A DNA stretch of 64,000 nt from Ligustrum vulgare (GCA_963555705.1 OY743184.1:24948639-25012638), one strand, 5' to 3'; counted from the first letter of the stretch, positions 12,607-24,860 are shown. Translations and numbers: made by a program. The notes: generated by a model not told the origin, from the letters alone.

Positions 12607-13909
12607 GGAAAAATTACATGGAACCCTTCTTTTAAAGATCACTTTATAATAATATTGTTATGAATTTTATATTTGTAAAAACTAAAAATCTGGTCCTAAT
12701 TAACATTAATATTATTAATAAATAAATATTTTAAACTCAAACTCCCACTCTCTCTCTCTCTCTCTCACCAATCCACTTCCGACACTGCATCGTACTCCCG
12801 CAATCTTCTCCAACCAAAATCAATTCCTCCCTTGGCTGCTTCTGCATCTTGCACAATCCACGGCTTCAATCAATTCTGCTAGGGTCGTTGCTGCAATCTC
12901 CAGAGGCGAGGGTCACCGCTTCTGCTAGCAATCTCCACCCTCAAAGCGATCTTCTAGCGGTGAGGATCGTCGTTGGAGTAGCTGCGATCGTTATCGCCAC
13001 TAGCGATCTGATTGAGATGCATCATTCAACCTGCACAAACGAGGCTACCACTGCCGCGCGCGGCTATTGCACGTGGTTGTTGTTGCTGCCACCCACCGCA
13101 CGACGATTATTGTCGCATTACTGACTTTTTTTTTTCCTTGTGTTTTTGTGTGGTGATGGTAGATCTTTCATTTGTGGTGCATGCTTGTATCTGGAAGTTG
13201 GAGTTGTGGTTAGATGGCGGTGATTTTTCCTTTCGATTGTGGTGGTGATTTTTGGTGATGGTTGTGGTAGTGGCGATTGTAGAGTTGGTGGTGCAGGTAG
13301 TGACGAGGTGGTGGTGGTTCTCAACGGTACGTGTGACCAATTATGGGTAAATGTAACCAATTATTAGATAATTATTATGATTAAAATATTGACTAATTGT
13401 GATGAATATGAAATGTAACAAATTATTAGGTAAATGTGATTAAGATTACTTTGTGCGACTTGTGACAAATGCGAGATGAGACAAAGAAAATGAGTAAGTT
13501 GTGATCAACAAATAAATAATATGTGACCAGTTATTAGGTAATTGTGGCAAAATATGGTTGCTTTTTGTAGGGGTGGCAGAAGTGGTGTGGTGGTGGTTTA
13601 GGTGGGGTGGGTGTGGTGTGGTAGAGTGGAGTGGGGTGGGGTGAATATATTGTGATTGATTATGTGTAATTGACTAATTGTGGCGGAGTGGTGTGGGGGA
13701 GGTGAGGGATGTTGTGACGTCAAAATTTGAGTTTTTGATTTAGTATTATATTAGTTTTAATATAATATATATAATAGATAATTATGTTTATATTATATAT
13801 AATATTATATTTATTTTTAATTATTAAACACCTCATTTTTGTAAAAAAATGTTAAGTTTGTTAGTTTTGGAAAAATGTGATTTAAAGTGTTGTAGTTATG
13901 TACTTTTCC
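12607..13909. mobile_element. MULE-like non-autonomous element with 10-bp target duplication
   Basis: The element is flanked on both sides by ATTTAATTTA, a perfect 10-bp direct repeat in the 9-11 bp range of Mutator-like transposons. Its ends are weakly inverted: GGAAAAATTACATGG on the left and GGAAAAGTACATAAC on the reverse of the right. Inside are a (CT)n tract near 12750, a GC-rich exon-like stretch, then GGTGG-rich DNA and repeats of the phrase TGTGACCAATTATTAGG. No transposase was seen. A related, larger copy ends at 45774 with the same AT-rich 3' part and the same terminal ACTTTTTCC. The superfamily call rests on duplication length, since the terminal repeats are short. Confidence 0.65.
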
Positions 13910-14271
13910 ATTTAATTTATTTAGGCCTATGAGCTCCAATTTGTAGATATGGGCCTGGGAATCCATTTGATACAGCCCTACGTGCCAACTAGTATAGGAT
14001 ACATGTTGCAACTGGCCACAAGAAGACAATCGGTATATGATACTGATTGCAGCAGCAAATGGAGATTATTGCATTTAGCATTCGATGATCGAATGCAATG
14101 TCACCTTGGAATTAACCAACTAGTCTTCTTCCTGGCTCGAAAAGACAAAATAGATATTGTCCATAATTATCCACAGTAATATTGTATGTATGATTAATTA
14201 CATTGTTGATATTAGTTAATATACATAGAAATGATGAGACAAACCCCTCACTTAAAATTATAGTAAGTCAT

Positions 14272-14690
14272 ATGTTTTCCATTGTTATAATGAAAAATCA
14301 GAGTTTACTATTGATGTCAGTTTATTGAGTCACTCAAGGCTACTCATTGGTAGATATGTATCTCATTATGAAGTATCAGATACTTCTAAATAATGGGTCG
14401 AACTTAACCAAAATCACATCATTTATTGAGTTAATCAAAAGGGATATAATTTTGGAAGCAATTTATTAAATTCGTATTAATTGGTTAATACAAAGTATCT
14501 TCCATTGTTATAGAGAAAAACCAGATCTGCCCTCGATGTGGTTTGTTGAGTCACTCAAGGCTGGGAGTGAGTATGTGTGTTTATCACTATGAAACATAAG
14601 ATGTTTTCAAACCAGTGGTAGAGTTTAATCGAAATCTATCTTTTATTGAGTCACTTAAGGAGATGAGATTTTGGAGGCAAAATTAAGTAA
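14272..14690 (+). repeat. Two-copy tandem repeat of about 225 bp inside the copia element
   Basis: The phrases CTTCCATTGTTATA, TGAGTCACTCAAGGCT and TTTATTGAGT...GATTTTGGA recur in the same order about 225 bp apart. The copies are diverged. It lies between the MULE-like insertion and the integrase region, where gag would be expected. Confidence 0.55.
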
Positions 14691-15954
14691 ATACATAAGA
14701 TGTATGTGACAAAGAGTTGTCTACTTGATGATCTAGGAGTCACATGGAGATATGATTAATAGGAATATCTACCTGGATATTTTATTAGGACTTTTTAAGT
14801 CACTTAAAGGTTCTAATAGAACAAAGGGATCCTAGTCCAGTGTGAATCTAACAAGATTTTACGAGATTAATGTAAAGGGTCATTAATTACAGTAAAACAG
14901 TGGGAGTAATCGATTTAATAAAAGACCTTATTAAATTGATTGATGCATGATAATACATGATTCTATTTTTATTTTATGATTTTTAATTTGTGTTATTACT
15001 CGAACTTATAAAGTGTAATTGACACTGAGTAAGTTCATTGGACTGAAATCCTTGAATTGACGTCGTCCTTTAAGAACTGATATCAAACACGATATGATCA
15101 ACAATACTCTTCTCGAATATGTCAATAATATGACACTAAATTTATAATTGCAAGGCTTCCTTAATTGAACTGAAGAAGTGTGAAGTTTGGTGAATCTTCT
15201 ACTTCAGTTTTCTATTTGATAGAGGTTAAATAATTTACTTAGCCAATCGAGTATTAGATATTGATAATACAATGGGTAAAAGTAGAATAATTGCGAAAAA
15301 TGGTGATATACCTATTTGTAGGTAATAAAGCAAATGTTGCTTGAACAGCTCAAAACGCTATCACCTATTTTGTTGTTTCATTCAGTTTAAAATTAGACAA
15401 TTTTTAATTACAGTTCTTATGAAGAACGACATTTCCACGTAATGTTTGGACATGAAAGTGATTATCTTCTTTAATTAAGAATAATAGTTATTCGTTAACT
15501 TAGATGGGATACTATGGAAGTGAGGTAAATAACAAATAGTCTACATTCTGAATATTGATAAGGCAAAGAAGAAATCACAATTAAATCCGACACTTTGATT
15601 AATTCAATTAATAGAGATATATGTATATCTCACCTTGGAGGTAAATTGACAAGTCAATTTTCTTAGAAAAGGAAAAATGGAATGATTGATCCACCGAGCC
15701 TATTACATTCAGATGTAAGTGAGCACATGTCAGAGTGGTCTTTAGTCATTAGATAACCTTGATAATCATTGTTATTTATAATGAAATTTAAATATGTGAG
15801 TTTGAAAATTTCAAATAATATGGATATAAATTAGAAGGCCAAAATGAGAAAAAATATTCTAAGTACATAGATTTGATCAAAGTGAAGAATATTTTAAAGT
15901 AATTGACTTCAAGATTATGTTATGAGAACATAATTTTAGCATAAATAACTTTTT

Positions 15955-17760
15955 CGCATACGCCTCGGCACAATGGCGTATCTGAAAGGAGAATGATATA
16001 TTACAATTAATGCAATCATTGATGTCACGTAAAATCTCCAAAACTATTTTTGGAGCTTTGTACTGAACACTTTGTGTTACACACTTTATCGTGTTCCATG
16101 ATAATTGGTTGATGAAAGTCCATATAAGCTATGGATTTCAAGGGTATAATCTTCCTCGCGTTAAGATTTAAGACTTGAATACTTATTAGAATTATATCAA
16201 ATTTGGATAAGCAATAGCCTTAGCTTAATATATATATTTGTGGGATATCCAAAAGATAGTTGGATATTATTTCTATGATCCTATCAAGAAATAAAGTCAA
16301 TCTCGAATGTTGTCAATATTTTAGAGAAATAGTTCATCTAAGAGAAGACAGTGAAAGTAGAAGTAGAATATGAAAGAGTTCATGCCTTACATATACTTAA
16401 CCGATTAATTAAGCTAGAATATGTTCTTACATTGGATGAGACACAGATCGATGCTTGGGACACGTTCGCTACTCAAAAGTCAGAATGTGGTGACGACTGA
16501 GAATGCGCTAGCTCCATGTCAAGATATTAAGATCATGTATACTCCATTGAGTTACACATCTCCGATTTCTAATATTGTATTAGTCGTCAATGATAATGAG
16601 CCTATATTTACATAAAAGCTAAGTGAAAAGTTGACTAAATGAGATGGCAAGAAGCCATGGAATCCGAGATAAAACAAGTTTTGGAACTTGTTTGATCCGC
16701 CTGAAATGGGTAAGACCCACAGGCTATAAATGCGTTTACTCTGAAATAATTCGGATTCTGGTTGCGGTAGCAACATGCTGTGATTATGGGATTTTCGAAT
16801 CCTTAACTATATAAACATAGTATACCATCTACAAAGATTTAATTATAGATTAAAGCAAGCCTCACGGAGCTAAAATATTAATTTTGATGAGATAATCAAA
16901 ATGTTTGATTTTATAAAAAATTGTAGATGAATCATGTGTGTATATAAAAGGTTAGTGGGAGTATTCAATATTTCTAATATTATATGTAGATGACATATTA
17001 TTGATCAGAAATTGAATCTCTAACCTTAAAAGTGAAAGTGCAATTATTTAAAATCTCTCCATGATGGATGAGAAATAAGACAATCACTTTGGGAACCTGA
17101 TGTATAGAGATAGATTTGGAAGGTTGTTTTGATTTCTCAATCCATGTACATAGATAAAATGCTAATAGGGTTAGCATGAATGAATCAAATGTAGGATTCT
17201 ATCTCAAAAATTTTGGGTTAATCTTCTCAAAATGATGTTTAGAGCACATATTGAGAAAGAATGATATAGAGAAGATATTTGATTGTTTGAAAATAAGATC
17301 TTCTTAAACGCGAAACTATGTACGACACCTTTTGTATTATTGAATACTTGAGAAGCACCAAGAATACAATAGACATGAAGAGAAATGTAGACTTACAGTC
17401 TTTAGGTACAAAGATACCATCCTTTAGTTCGGGAAATGATGAAGGAAATATTCAGTCTAATTGTTAATTAACTCATAGTAGTGGTGTGGCCAATTTGCAA
17501 TGGTTCAAACAAGGGAGACTGCTAATTATAAAACCGAGACCAAATACATATGTGCTTGTGAAGCAATCTATCGTTAAATTCATTAGTGAACTATAAGTGT
17601 TCCTAGCATTGTAGCTCCAGTAATGAGTACTGTGAAGACATGGAGCCATCACTCAAGCGAGGGAAATGGGTCTCATCGATGATCTGAGTATGTATTTAGT
17701 GGCTACTATCTCATTCGAAGATTGTAAAAAAAAAAAAATTCATGCCCACTAACCTTGAGA
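15955..17760 (+). pseudogene. copia integrase, RT and RNase H relics
   Basis: Recognisable copia pol fragments appear in the right order but in changing frames. They are TPRHNGVSERR (integrase, near 15960), a DESPYKLW-like block (near 16120), MRWQEAMESEIKQVLEL (start of the RT region, near 16640), FLILYVDDILLI with an intact YVDD box (16983-16994), and SSGVANLQWFKQG followed by KFISEL and GAITQAREMGLIDDL (RNase H, 17480-17700). Frameshifts and stops occur every few dozen codons. The order INT before RT shows Ty1/copia rather than Ty3/gypsy. Confidence 0.82.
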
Positions 17761-18984
17761 AGGTTGATTGAATATGTGAAGAGTCACATATCAAAGATTC
17801 ACCTGTAAAATCACTATCTTAACAGGAATATGATTATCATATAAACTCATTATGTATAGGTTACATGAGTTATTGGATCTAGTGGGAGAATATCAATATT
17901 ATGCTCTAAATCCAGTTGTTGGATAGCATAACACATATATTATCACTGTCTTAATAAAGACAGATCTATTATTACATTGAATTTAACTCATCATTTAAAT
18001 AATAAAGTCTGTAGAGTAAGTGTAAATAACTTGTAAGTCACAAGGTGTTGTGACTGTGAGATACAAGTCATTGATAACTTATTCTAAAATTGTCCCTAGT
18101 CGAAATAACAATAAGATAGGACATTGTTGTTGCAGTTAGACTAGCATGTGCTGCATTTCTTTCTTATGAAGAAAGTATCTTATCTCACAAGCTCGAATGT
18201 ACAGGGACATTCGAATGAACATATTGATGCATTGTTAGATGAACAAAGTATTGGATGACCCGCTTAGAGATTTCACATGGATAACTATCCAAGCATCAGT
18301 GGTGAATCTCTAATCCGCGGTTGTGGATTTGTTCATTTGACTTGAGGACGTCATAGAATCCTATATGAGAATTGCTATGCTTTGGCGAGTGTTGATGTTG
18401 GCTCTTGAGAGGGATTCATCAGGATGATGTCGTACATGTATAGTGAGAGTCATATGAAGGTTGTGTATGTCAAATATGAGGATTCGTCACTCCTGGGTAG
18501 TAGGAGATTATAATCATTATTTCGCCCACTTAAGTTGATATAAATTCCTCGGCTAGGGTGAAGTTATGAGTTGAAGAGGTGTTTTCAATTATAAAAGATC
18601 AACTAAGAGAAGAGGTGAATAACATAATTGGTTGAAATGAGAATGACGCTATCCATATCTCTTAACCAATTGGGTTATATTGATGAAAGGATTATATTTC
18701 CACGGTAACCTCACATGAACAGGTCTTATCATGCCACATGACTTTTCCTTTCACATGGATTTCCTTGACACATTGCTAGATGTCAATCTAGGATGGAGAC
18801 GTGAATTAATCGATCTTGGTAAGTCGAGGATGAATTAGAAATAGAGATTTCAATTTATCTTATTCCAATCATATTGGAATAATGACAATAACACGGCATT
18901 TGTCATCGTGAATGGAACCTAATGGGTCACACACAAAAGGCGAGAATTGAGTATCTAGAATTGGATCTTGTCCAAGTGGAAGAT

Positions 18985-19448
18985 TGTTGGAATAGTGTCC
19001 AAGCCCCATTGGTTGGGCCGGACTTGGGTTACTTGTTGGAAAAGAATGGCCTAAGCCCACTATCTTAACCTTAATTAGGGTATCACTTAAACCTATAAGA
19101 ACTAGGTTTTAGTTGAAAGAGAATAGAGAGAGTCACTTTTCTGTAATATTCTAGTGCGGTATTTTCCCCTTACTAGCACAAAGAGAAAAATCAGTTCTCT
19201 CAAATTCATTCAAACTGTTGGAGGTAGATGGAGTTCCGGATTCAACTCTCTGTGTGGATTTCTGTTAGAGACTGGACAATTAGACAGCTGGTGGTGACAA
19301 TATTGTACCTCCTGTTTTAGATTTCAAATTCACGGCATTCATCAAAGGTACAATTAAAACAGATTCTATCTAAGTGCAAGGTTGATGTGGGCTATGGTTT
19401 TGGAGTCTGTTTAATATCCGCTGTGCATGTTTGACCCGAAACCTTACA
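18985..19448 (+). repeat. 3' LTR of the full-length copia element
   Basis: It is a 464-bp copy of the left LTR, preceded by the polypurine tract AAGTGGAAGAT. It ends CTTACA and is followed by TATGC, the mutated right target duplication. By eye it differs from the left copy at a few percent of positions, mostly transitions. Confidence 0.92.
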
Positions 19449-20040
19449 TATGCTGTAAGATTTATTTTCCTTGCCATGAGTTCTAATCTAATTTCTTTTT
19501 ACAGTTGAAGAAGACTATGAGTGAATTAGAGGAAATCCAGAGTAAGCTAAACTCTACTTTGGTAACCAATGCAAAACTCAGAGGGTAAGAAGTCTTATTT
19601 ATTTATTTACATGTTTTAATGTTTTTGGGTTTTCTTTGTATTGTAATATCTCCTTCATCTATTCCCATTTATAACTTTTGTTTTTGCTAATCTTGAAGGT
19701 ACCATTAACTTTTACTTTAGGAGAGGAAGATAAGAAAGAGCACGATTTTATTACTAGAAAGGTTGCAAAAATATATCTAGCACCTAAACTTCTCTGATTG
19801 TCTTTAATTTCATTTTAGAATTACTTTTTTAGAAATTGATTATGGCTCAATCTTTCAGGAATCAATAAAAGAATTTCCAATTTTCAGCGATCATATAATA
19901 TTGGCCAAGGAGCAAGAGAAGGTCCAAACTAGGTACGAGAATCTTATGACACACAAAGAAGATGTTGTGAATTTACAACTGGAGTTGTACATTTTGAAAA
20001 CTATTATCCGTAAAATCGTCTCGAAGATCAAACGTAAAAG
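19449..20040 (+). pseudogene. Captured exons of unidentified coiled-coil gene
   Basis: An exon at 19505-19584 is bounded by TTTTTACAG and GTAAGA and reads LKKTMSELEEIQSKLNST then LVTNAKLRG, a heptad-like coiled coil. A further exon-like frame from 19859, after the acceptor TCTTTCAG, reads ESIKEFPIFSDHIILAKEQE followed by KVQTRYENLMTHKEDVV. Between them the third candidate exon (near 19723) does not continue in phase, so the copy is probably not functional. It continues the exon at 10466. The parent gene was not recognised. Being inside a Helitron, it is most likely a transduplicated fragment. Confidence 0.5.
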
Positions 20041-20121
20041 TTTGTACTTTATATTTTTTTATGTTTCCCCAAGTTAGAATGATTCTCACAAGGTTTGTTG
20101 GATATGTGACTCTCTTCCAAC

Positions 20122-20319
20122 TTCCAAGGATTGCTTAAGATTTTATCTGGTGTAAACAAAAATTTTACAGTTACCCAAAAAGGAGGAGCTGATGGTGAAT
20201 TTTATGAACTATATCTCTTGAAGTGGACATCTTTATTAATCCCGCCCACCACATTGCTGATAATAAATATAGTTGCAGTTGTGGTGAGCATTGCAGATGC
20301 TATTAAAAATGGATCATGA
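20122..20319 (+). pseudogene. CESA: Cellulose synthase exon fragment
   Basis: The frame reads [20 protein letters not shown], then [18 protein letters not shown] and [19 protein letters not shown], ending KNGS and a stop. This is the conserved stretch near the C-terminus of plant cellulose synthases: the end of the catalytic region FTVTSKA, the loop, and the start of the fourth of the six C-terminal membrane helices. Only about 65 of roughly 1,000 residues are present, with no upstream QxxRW or downstream helices. In the family the frame continues NGYDSWGPLFG; here it stops. It is a captured exon within the Helitron. Confidence 0.85.
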
Positions 20320-21071
20320 ATAATTTCTATTGTTATCCTGTTGTAGGAGACCAAAACAAATAGGATAGAAGGGAGACATGTACTATTTGGATCCAACTCA
20401 AGATTCTGTGTCTGAGTACATTGGATTGTTTTTGCCTCCTAATGGTAGTAGCCAATTTTATATCATACTATTTGTAGAATCTAACAAACTTTGGAGTGGG
20501 GAAGTTGATTGCTTACGTAAGGGGTCTCGAAAATAACAAATCCATGGAGCAGATCGAGGCATGAACATAAATTTGCCTATTTTACTATTCAATTACGGTG
20601 ATATTGATTGATTTCCTAATGATATTCATTGAAATTTTCTGGGAGCTGCATCGAGTTCATCAAGGCCCACACTTTAATTACCACCAGTATTTATGTCAAG
20701 GTTAAGGACATGAACTCACATCAGAGTGTTATCATTGGCTAAGTTATTAGTGAAGTCCTTTATTAATCCAACATATGAACTCTGTCTATCCTTGAAATCT
20801 ATGTAGGTAATTATCTTTATCTATTTATTAGTATACTCTATACAAGATGTTCTCATGTTGTTCCGCAAAAACATATTTGGGTCGGCAGATGAAATCGAGT
20901 TGAAGTTCTATAGAAAGTTGTAGTCTAAGTTCGTACTTCATGTATGCATCTTATTTAGATTTAACAAAAATGTATGAATATAAACTTCATCTTCTTAATA
21001 CTTATTTTATTATGTGAACATTGGAAATTTATTATGCTTTTTCTTGGAATCAATCATAAAAACTACATTTG
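20320..21071. other. Helitron interior with no recognised gene
   Basis: This is AT-rich DNA between the cellulose synthase fragment and the Helitron 3' end. Short open stretches exist, for example one containing YYLDPTQDSVSEYIGLF near 20380, but none was recognised. Confidence 0.3.
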
Positions 21072-21097
21072 TCGTGCATCGCATGAGTGAGAACTAG
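21072..21097 (+). other. Helitron 3' terminus: hairpin and CTAG
   Basis: TCGTGC and GCATGA pair (one G-T wobble) around the loop ATC, then 11 nt lead to the terminal CTAG followed by T. Spacing and end sequence match Helitron 3' termini. Confidence 0.8.
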
Positions 21098-22286
21098 TGT
21101 GATGAAATTAACCACAATTATAGCAGTACTTGGCTTAGTGGTAAAGGAAAACTTGCATCTAGAGCAGTTGGATGTAAAGACCGTATTTCTTCGTTGTGAT
21201 TTAGAGAAAGAAACTTACATGATGCAGCCACAATGTTTGAAAGTACAGAAAAATGAGAAAATGGTGTGTAGAATTAAAAAGAGTTTGTATGGTCTTAATC
21301 AAACTTCAAGACTGCAATATAAGAAGACAACTTTATGAGTAATAATGACTTTAGAAGGTGTTAGGAGGATCATTGTTCTTACATAAGGAATCTTGGTAAC
21401 TCCTATATTATTTTGTTGCTATATGTTGAAAGAAGGTCTTGCAAACAAGAAATACACAACCTGAAAAGAATTATCCAAGGAGTTTGCAATGATTATTACA
21501 AAAAAATCCTTAGGATGAGAATTATTAGGGATGATGAAGTCTTGAAACTATCACATGAAGAGTATGTGAAGAAGTTGTTAAACAAGTTCAGTATGGATGA
21601 TGCAAAACTAGTAATTACTCATTTGGCTAGTCACTTCAAACTATCAAGTGATCAATCATCCTCCACAGAGCAAGAACGAGTAATCCATGTAAACAATATT
21701 GGGAGGCGTAAAGTGGATTCTTAGATGCTTGAAAGGTAATTCAGATTCATCCTTGCGCTTTAAAAAATCAGGTTTGAGATTACAAGGCTATATAGATGCC
21801 GAAATGAAAGGGGATATTGATGATAGGAAGAGTATTACAAGATATGTATACACTTCGGATGGTACAACAGTTAGTTAGGAATAAAAGATGCAAAAGACAT
21901 TGCTCTTTCTACAATTGAGGCTGAGTATGTTGTCGTAATTGAAGCTAGTAAGGAGATGATATGGTTACAATATTTTTTTGAAGAACTAGGTCACTAGTAG
22001 AAAAGAGTGTGTTGCATTGTGACAGTCAGAGTGTCAGTCACTTAGTAAGGAATCTTGTTTATCATGAAAGCGTATATGCGTCTGCTATCATTTTCCTCAA
22101 ATCAACTTTGAAGGATGAAATCTTAACACTTGAGAAGATTCAAAGAAATAATAATTCAGGTAATATACTGATGAAGACTGTTCTGTTTGAGAAATAGAAG
22201 TTTTGTTCAATTGGACTTTTCTTTTGAAGATTGAAAAGCCGTGGCAGAGAAGTTATTGATGGTAAATTAGTCTCTGAGAGGGAGAT
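21098..22286 (+). pseudogene. copia RT to RNase H, 3' half of the Helitron-split pol
   Basis: The frame resumes at VMKLTTIIAVLGLV, then EQLDVKTVFLRCDLEKE, VCRIKKSLYGLNQTSRLQ, ILLLYVERR (where copia has YVDDML, so both catalytic Asp are lost), LRMRIIRDDEVLKL, RYVYTSDGTTVS and HCDSQSVSHLVRNLVYH (RNase H). These follow the standard copia order. It ends with a purine tract GAGAGGGAGAT at the LTR border. Premature stops and a frameshift near 21715 break it. Together with 9020-10006 it is a copia element older than the Helitron. Confidence 0.88.
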
Positions 22287-23110
22287 TGTTAAGCTGTAGA
22301 GCCTAATTAACGTCAAATCTATTTATTACCACTTTACGGAGCAGTACGGGGTCTGATAATTAGGACAAAAATTCTAATTAAGGACCGTTTAGGAGACTGT
22401 CTTTTTGTAAAATTTTATTATAGAATTTGAGTCCTTGTGTATGCCCTATTTAATTTATAAATAGGGTGCGTGACTTAGGCTTTTGTATATCCATCAAAAA
22501 TAGAGAAAAATAGAGGATAGTGAAGATATCAATGAACCTTAAAGCAGGCGTGACAAACCAAAGCTACAGTCCAGTCATAGCAGGAATGAATTAGCATTCC
22601 GAGGTAGTTTATGTGACCGAGGTGATCTCAACAGGCGAGGTGATCTCATGTGCGTGAGGTGATTTTACATGCACGATGTGGATGGGTTAAGCCGACCTGA
22701 ATAGTCTAAATAGAGGTGAAAATGGAGGTTCTACAGAATAGTCAAATCAGCCGGATTATGTGACAATAATCATTATTAACTGTAATGTGTCAGTGTAATT
22801 ATTTGATATAAGTCTGTTAGAAATGTCAATCACCGATGTTAATTACATCCTGACAATGTGATATAATGTAATAATTGTATTTTCATCTCCTATATGACTA
22901 TAAATAAGAGACATAAATGCTCATTTATGGGCAATTGATAGAAGAAAATTCTCTCAACTTTCATCATTCGAATATTGGATTCCAACCTGAATATCAGATT
23001 AGCACCGAACTGAATACAAAATTATTCCATTATAAATTTAGTCCGCTCTTGATCTGATTATGTAAATCGTTCCTTCATTATAAATTAATTCCAATTATTA
23101 AAGAAAGACA
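22287..23110 (+). repeat. 3' LTR region of the split copia element; right border unclear
   Basis: The LTR begins TGTTAAGCTGTAG right after the polypurine tract. A TATA box (TTTATAAATAGG) lies near 22448, as expected for an LTR promoter. A second TATA-like CTATAAATAAGAG lies near 22898, and between them the phrase GAGGTGATCTCA is repeated around 22618-22650. This may be one long LTR or a short LTR next to another repeat. The other LTR is missing, so the end cannot be fixed. Confidence 0.45.
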
Positions 23111-23349
23111 TGCATACTTAATCAAAAATCTCCAAATCTATTTATCCCAACGTGTAAAGTCAAAGTTGTTTCTTATATTCTCGTTGACTAACTTTGTGTC
23201 AAAACGTGACGTCAACGATATGCTTACCAAAAAGAGGCTTAGTTAACTTTTGTCTGTGAATGGAAATCCTCCAAATTTACTTTGAATTTGACAAAATACA
23301 TTTTATGTATGTAATGCAGGAGTCTGCAATTTATTTTCATGTTGGCAAT

Positions 23350-24860
23350 AAATATTGAGGATTGGGGTTTTGAAGCCTATGGTGGGGTTGGATTTCACAG
23401 GTGTATGTCGGGAGCTGGAGCAAGGTGGGGGGGGGGGGGGGGTAGCATCACAATTGGAGTCAGGGGTGGACCTAGCCTTGGGCTATGGTCCACTCCAGCC
23501 CACTAAGAATTTTCAAGAATTTTAAAGATCTACTTGGACTCTCAATTAATTTGCTTACCTTCCCAAGTCAAGCCCACTAAGCTTTGGGGTTATTTCTTTA
23601 CCTTGTATATGTCGATAACTGTTTTTAGTAGTTTGATTAGATTTTCATATCATTCTTGCTTATTAATTGATTTGAGTGTTGGATTGCAAATGCTAAATTA
23701 AAACTTCTAGAGGAGAATCGAGTAATTTTGGACAGTAGACAAGTCTATCGTGTCTTGGTTGAAACTAAGCAATTTGTGTTCGGGCATAAAATATGTTACG
23801 GAAGAATGCCTAGATTTTAAAATTTTAATTCTTTATTTAAAAAGACTATTAACCTTGATTTCAAAAGTAAGTTGAGTTCCGTAAATGATTGAATTTGGTA
23901 CATCTAAGATTTTAGGTGTAAAGATAGAACATTTTCTATTCAATCTCAGCTCCTTTAAAGGATTGAATTTGGTACATCTAAGATTTTAGTAATGTTTTTT
24001 CTTGTTTTACAGATTGATTAAGATTCAAATATTGCATTTACAATCTTTTTTTCCTCCGACTACAAAGTTAAGGAGCCTCAAAATATGAGGAATGAAACTG
24101 CTAACATTCATTCTTCATTTTTGCCTTTGGAGGCTCAAAAAAAAAAAAAAAAAATCCGGGGGGGGGTGGGTGGGGGGGTTTTGGGCTCCACCCTTATATT
24201 TCCTTTAGCCTACTACATTCAACATCCTAGTTCCGCCCCTGATTGGAGTGCGAAGGAAATGATGATCAATTGAAAATTTGCATTTTTCTCTCTCAAATAC
24301 ATCAACAGATTTGGAGGAGGGATAGATATAGTCCTTTCCTCCTCTGGAAAAAAATAATAATAAAAATAATACAGAAGATTTGGACTGTTTCATTTTTTGA
24401 AAAAAAGAATGTTGACAAGCTAAATGAAAAGAAAAAGTTAAAAACTTACTATTAAGGCAAAAGTTGGATACCTTGCATGCAATTTATCCGAAGAAAAATA
24501 GTCTTCCACGTAATAACACGGAAGAGGGAAAAATCTTTTCTTTCCTGACCCTGTCTTACAAATGTTAATAAATTGGTTTACTAATGAGAATGAATTAAAT
24601 AACGGTGGATTTCCATATTCCCAACTTGGTCCAAGTTGGGTCTACAAATAAATTTTGATCAATTGAAGTGTGCAACAAACCAATTTTTCTAGTCAATTCA
24701 AGTGTGAAACACTAGAAATTGAAGGATGTATGAACACAACTTTATTATGTTACTATAACGTACTGAATAAATCGTAAGGTTTTATGGAGGTGGATTTTGC
24801 TTATGAATTCCAAGGAGACTAATGTATGTGAAGACATTTGATATACTAATAAACAAATTA
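23350..24860. repeat. Degenerate paralogue of the matrixin gene's upstream region
   Basis: With the hAT element removed, this segment aligns by eye with about 37966-38980. Shared phrases include GAGGATTGGGGTTT, AAGTTAAAAACTTACT, TCTAGTCAA...AGTGTGAAA and GAATTCCAAGGAGACT. The matching copy lies just upstream of the metalloproteinase start. Here the coding part that should follow to the left (near 23120) is absent, replaced by copia LTR sequence. A run of 16 G lies at 23427-23442. Confidence 0.7.
23461..24241. mobile_element. hAT-type non-autonomous element
   Basis: Inverted ends CAGGGGTGGACCTAGCC (left) and CAGGGGCGGAACTAGG (reverse of right) bound 781 bp. The flanks carry the perfect 8-bp duplication ATTGGAGT, the hAT hallmark. 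The interior has a long A run and a G-rich run near 24140-24178 and no transposase. Confidence 0.9.

Larger units (their letters stand above)
10544..19448 (+). mobile_element. Full-length Ty1/copia retrotransposon, decayed
   Basis: Two LTRs of about 465 bp, both starting TGTTGGAATAGTGTCCAAGC, bound an 8.9-kb element. The flanking 5-bp sites are TACGC on the left and TATGC on the right, a duplication with one C-to-T change at a CpG. A Met-tRNA PBS (TGGTATCAGA) follows the left LTR and a purine tract AAGTGGAAGA precedes the right one. Internally there is a long AT-rich leader region, a nested MULE-like element, and scattered integrase, RT and RNase H motifs in copia order. No frame is long enough to be functional. 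The element lies within the Helitron, so it is younger than it. Confidence 0.92.
10007..21097 (+). mobile_element. Non-autonomous Helitron carrying host gene fragments
   Basis: The element starts TCTACACACACA right after an A and ends GAGAACTAG right before a T. This is the Helitron signature: 5' TC, 3' CTRR, insertion between A and T, no duplication. A hairpin with a 6-bp stem (one G-T wobble) and 3-base loop sits 11 nt from the 3' end. Removing the element joins the flanking copia RT in frame as DIFS-H-VMKLTTI, matching the family's DIFSPVVKLTTI. Inside are exons with splice sites from an unidentified coiled-coil gene and a cellulose synthase exon, as in gene-capturing Helitrons. No Rep/helicase was seen, so it is non-autonomous. 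Without the nested copia element it is about 2.2 kb. Confidence 0.85.
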
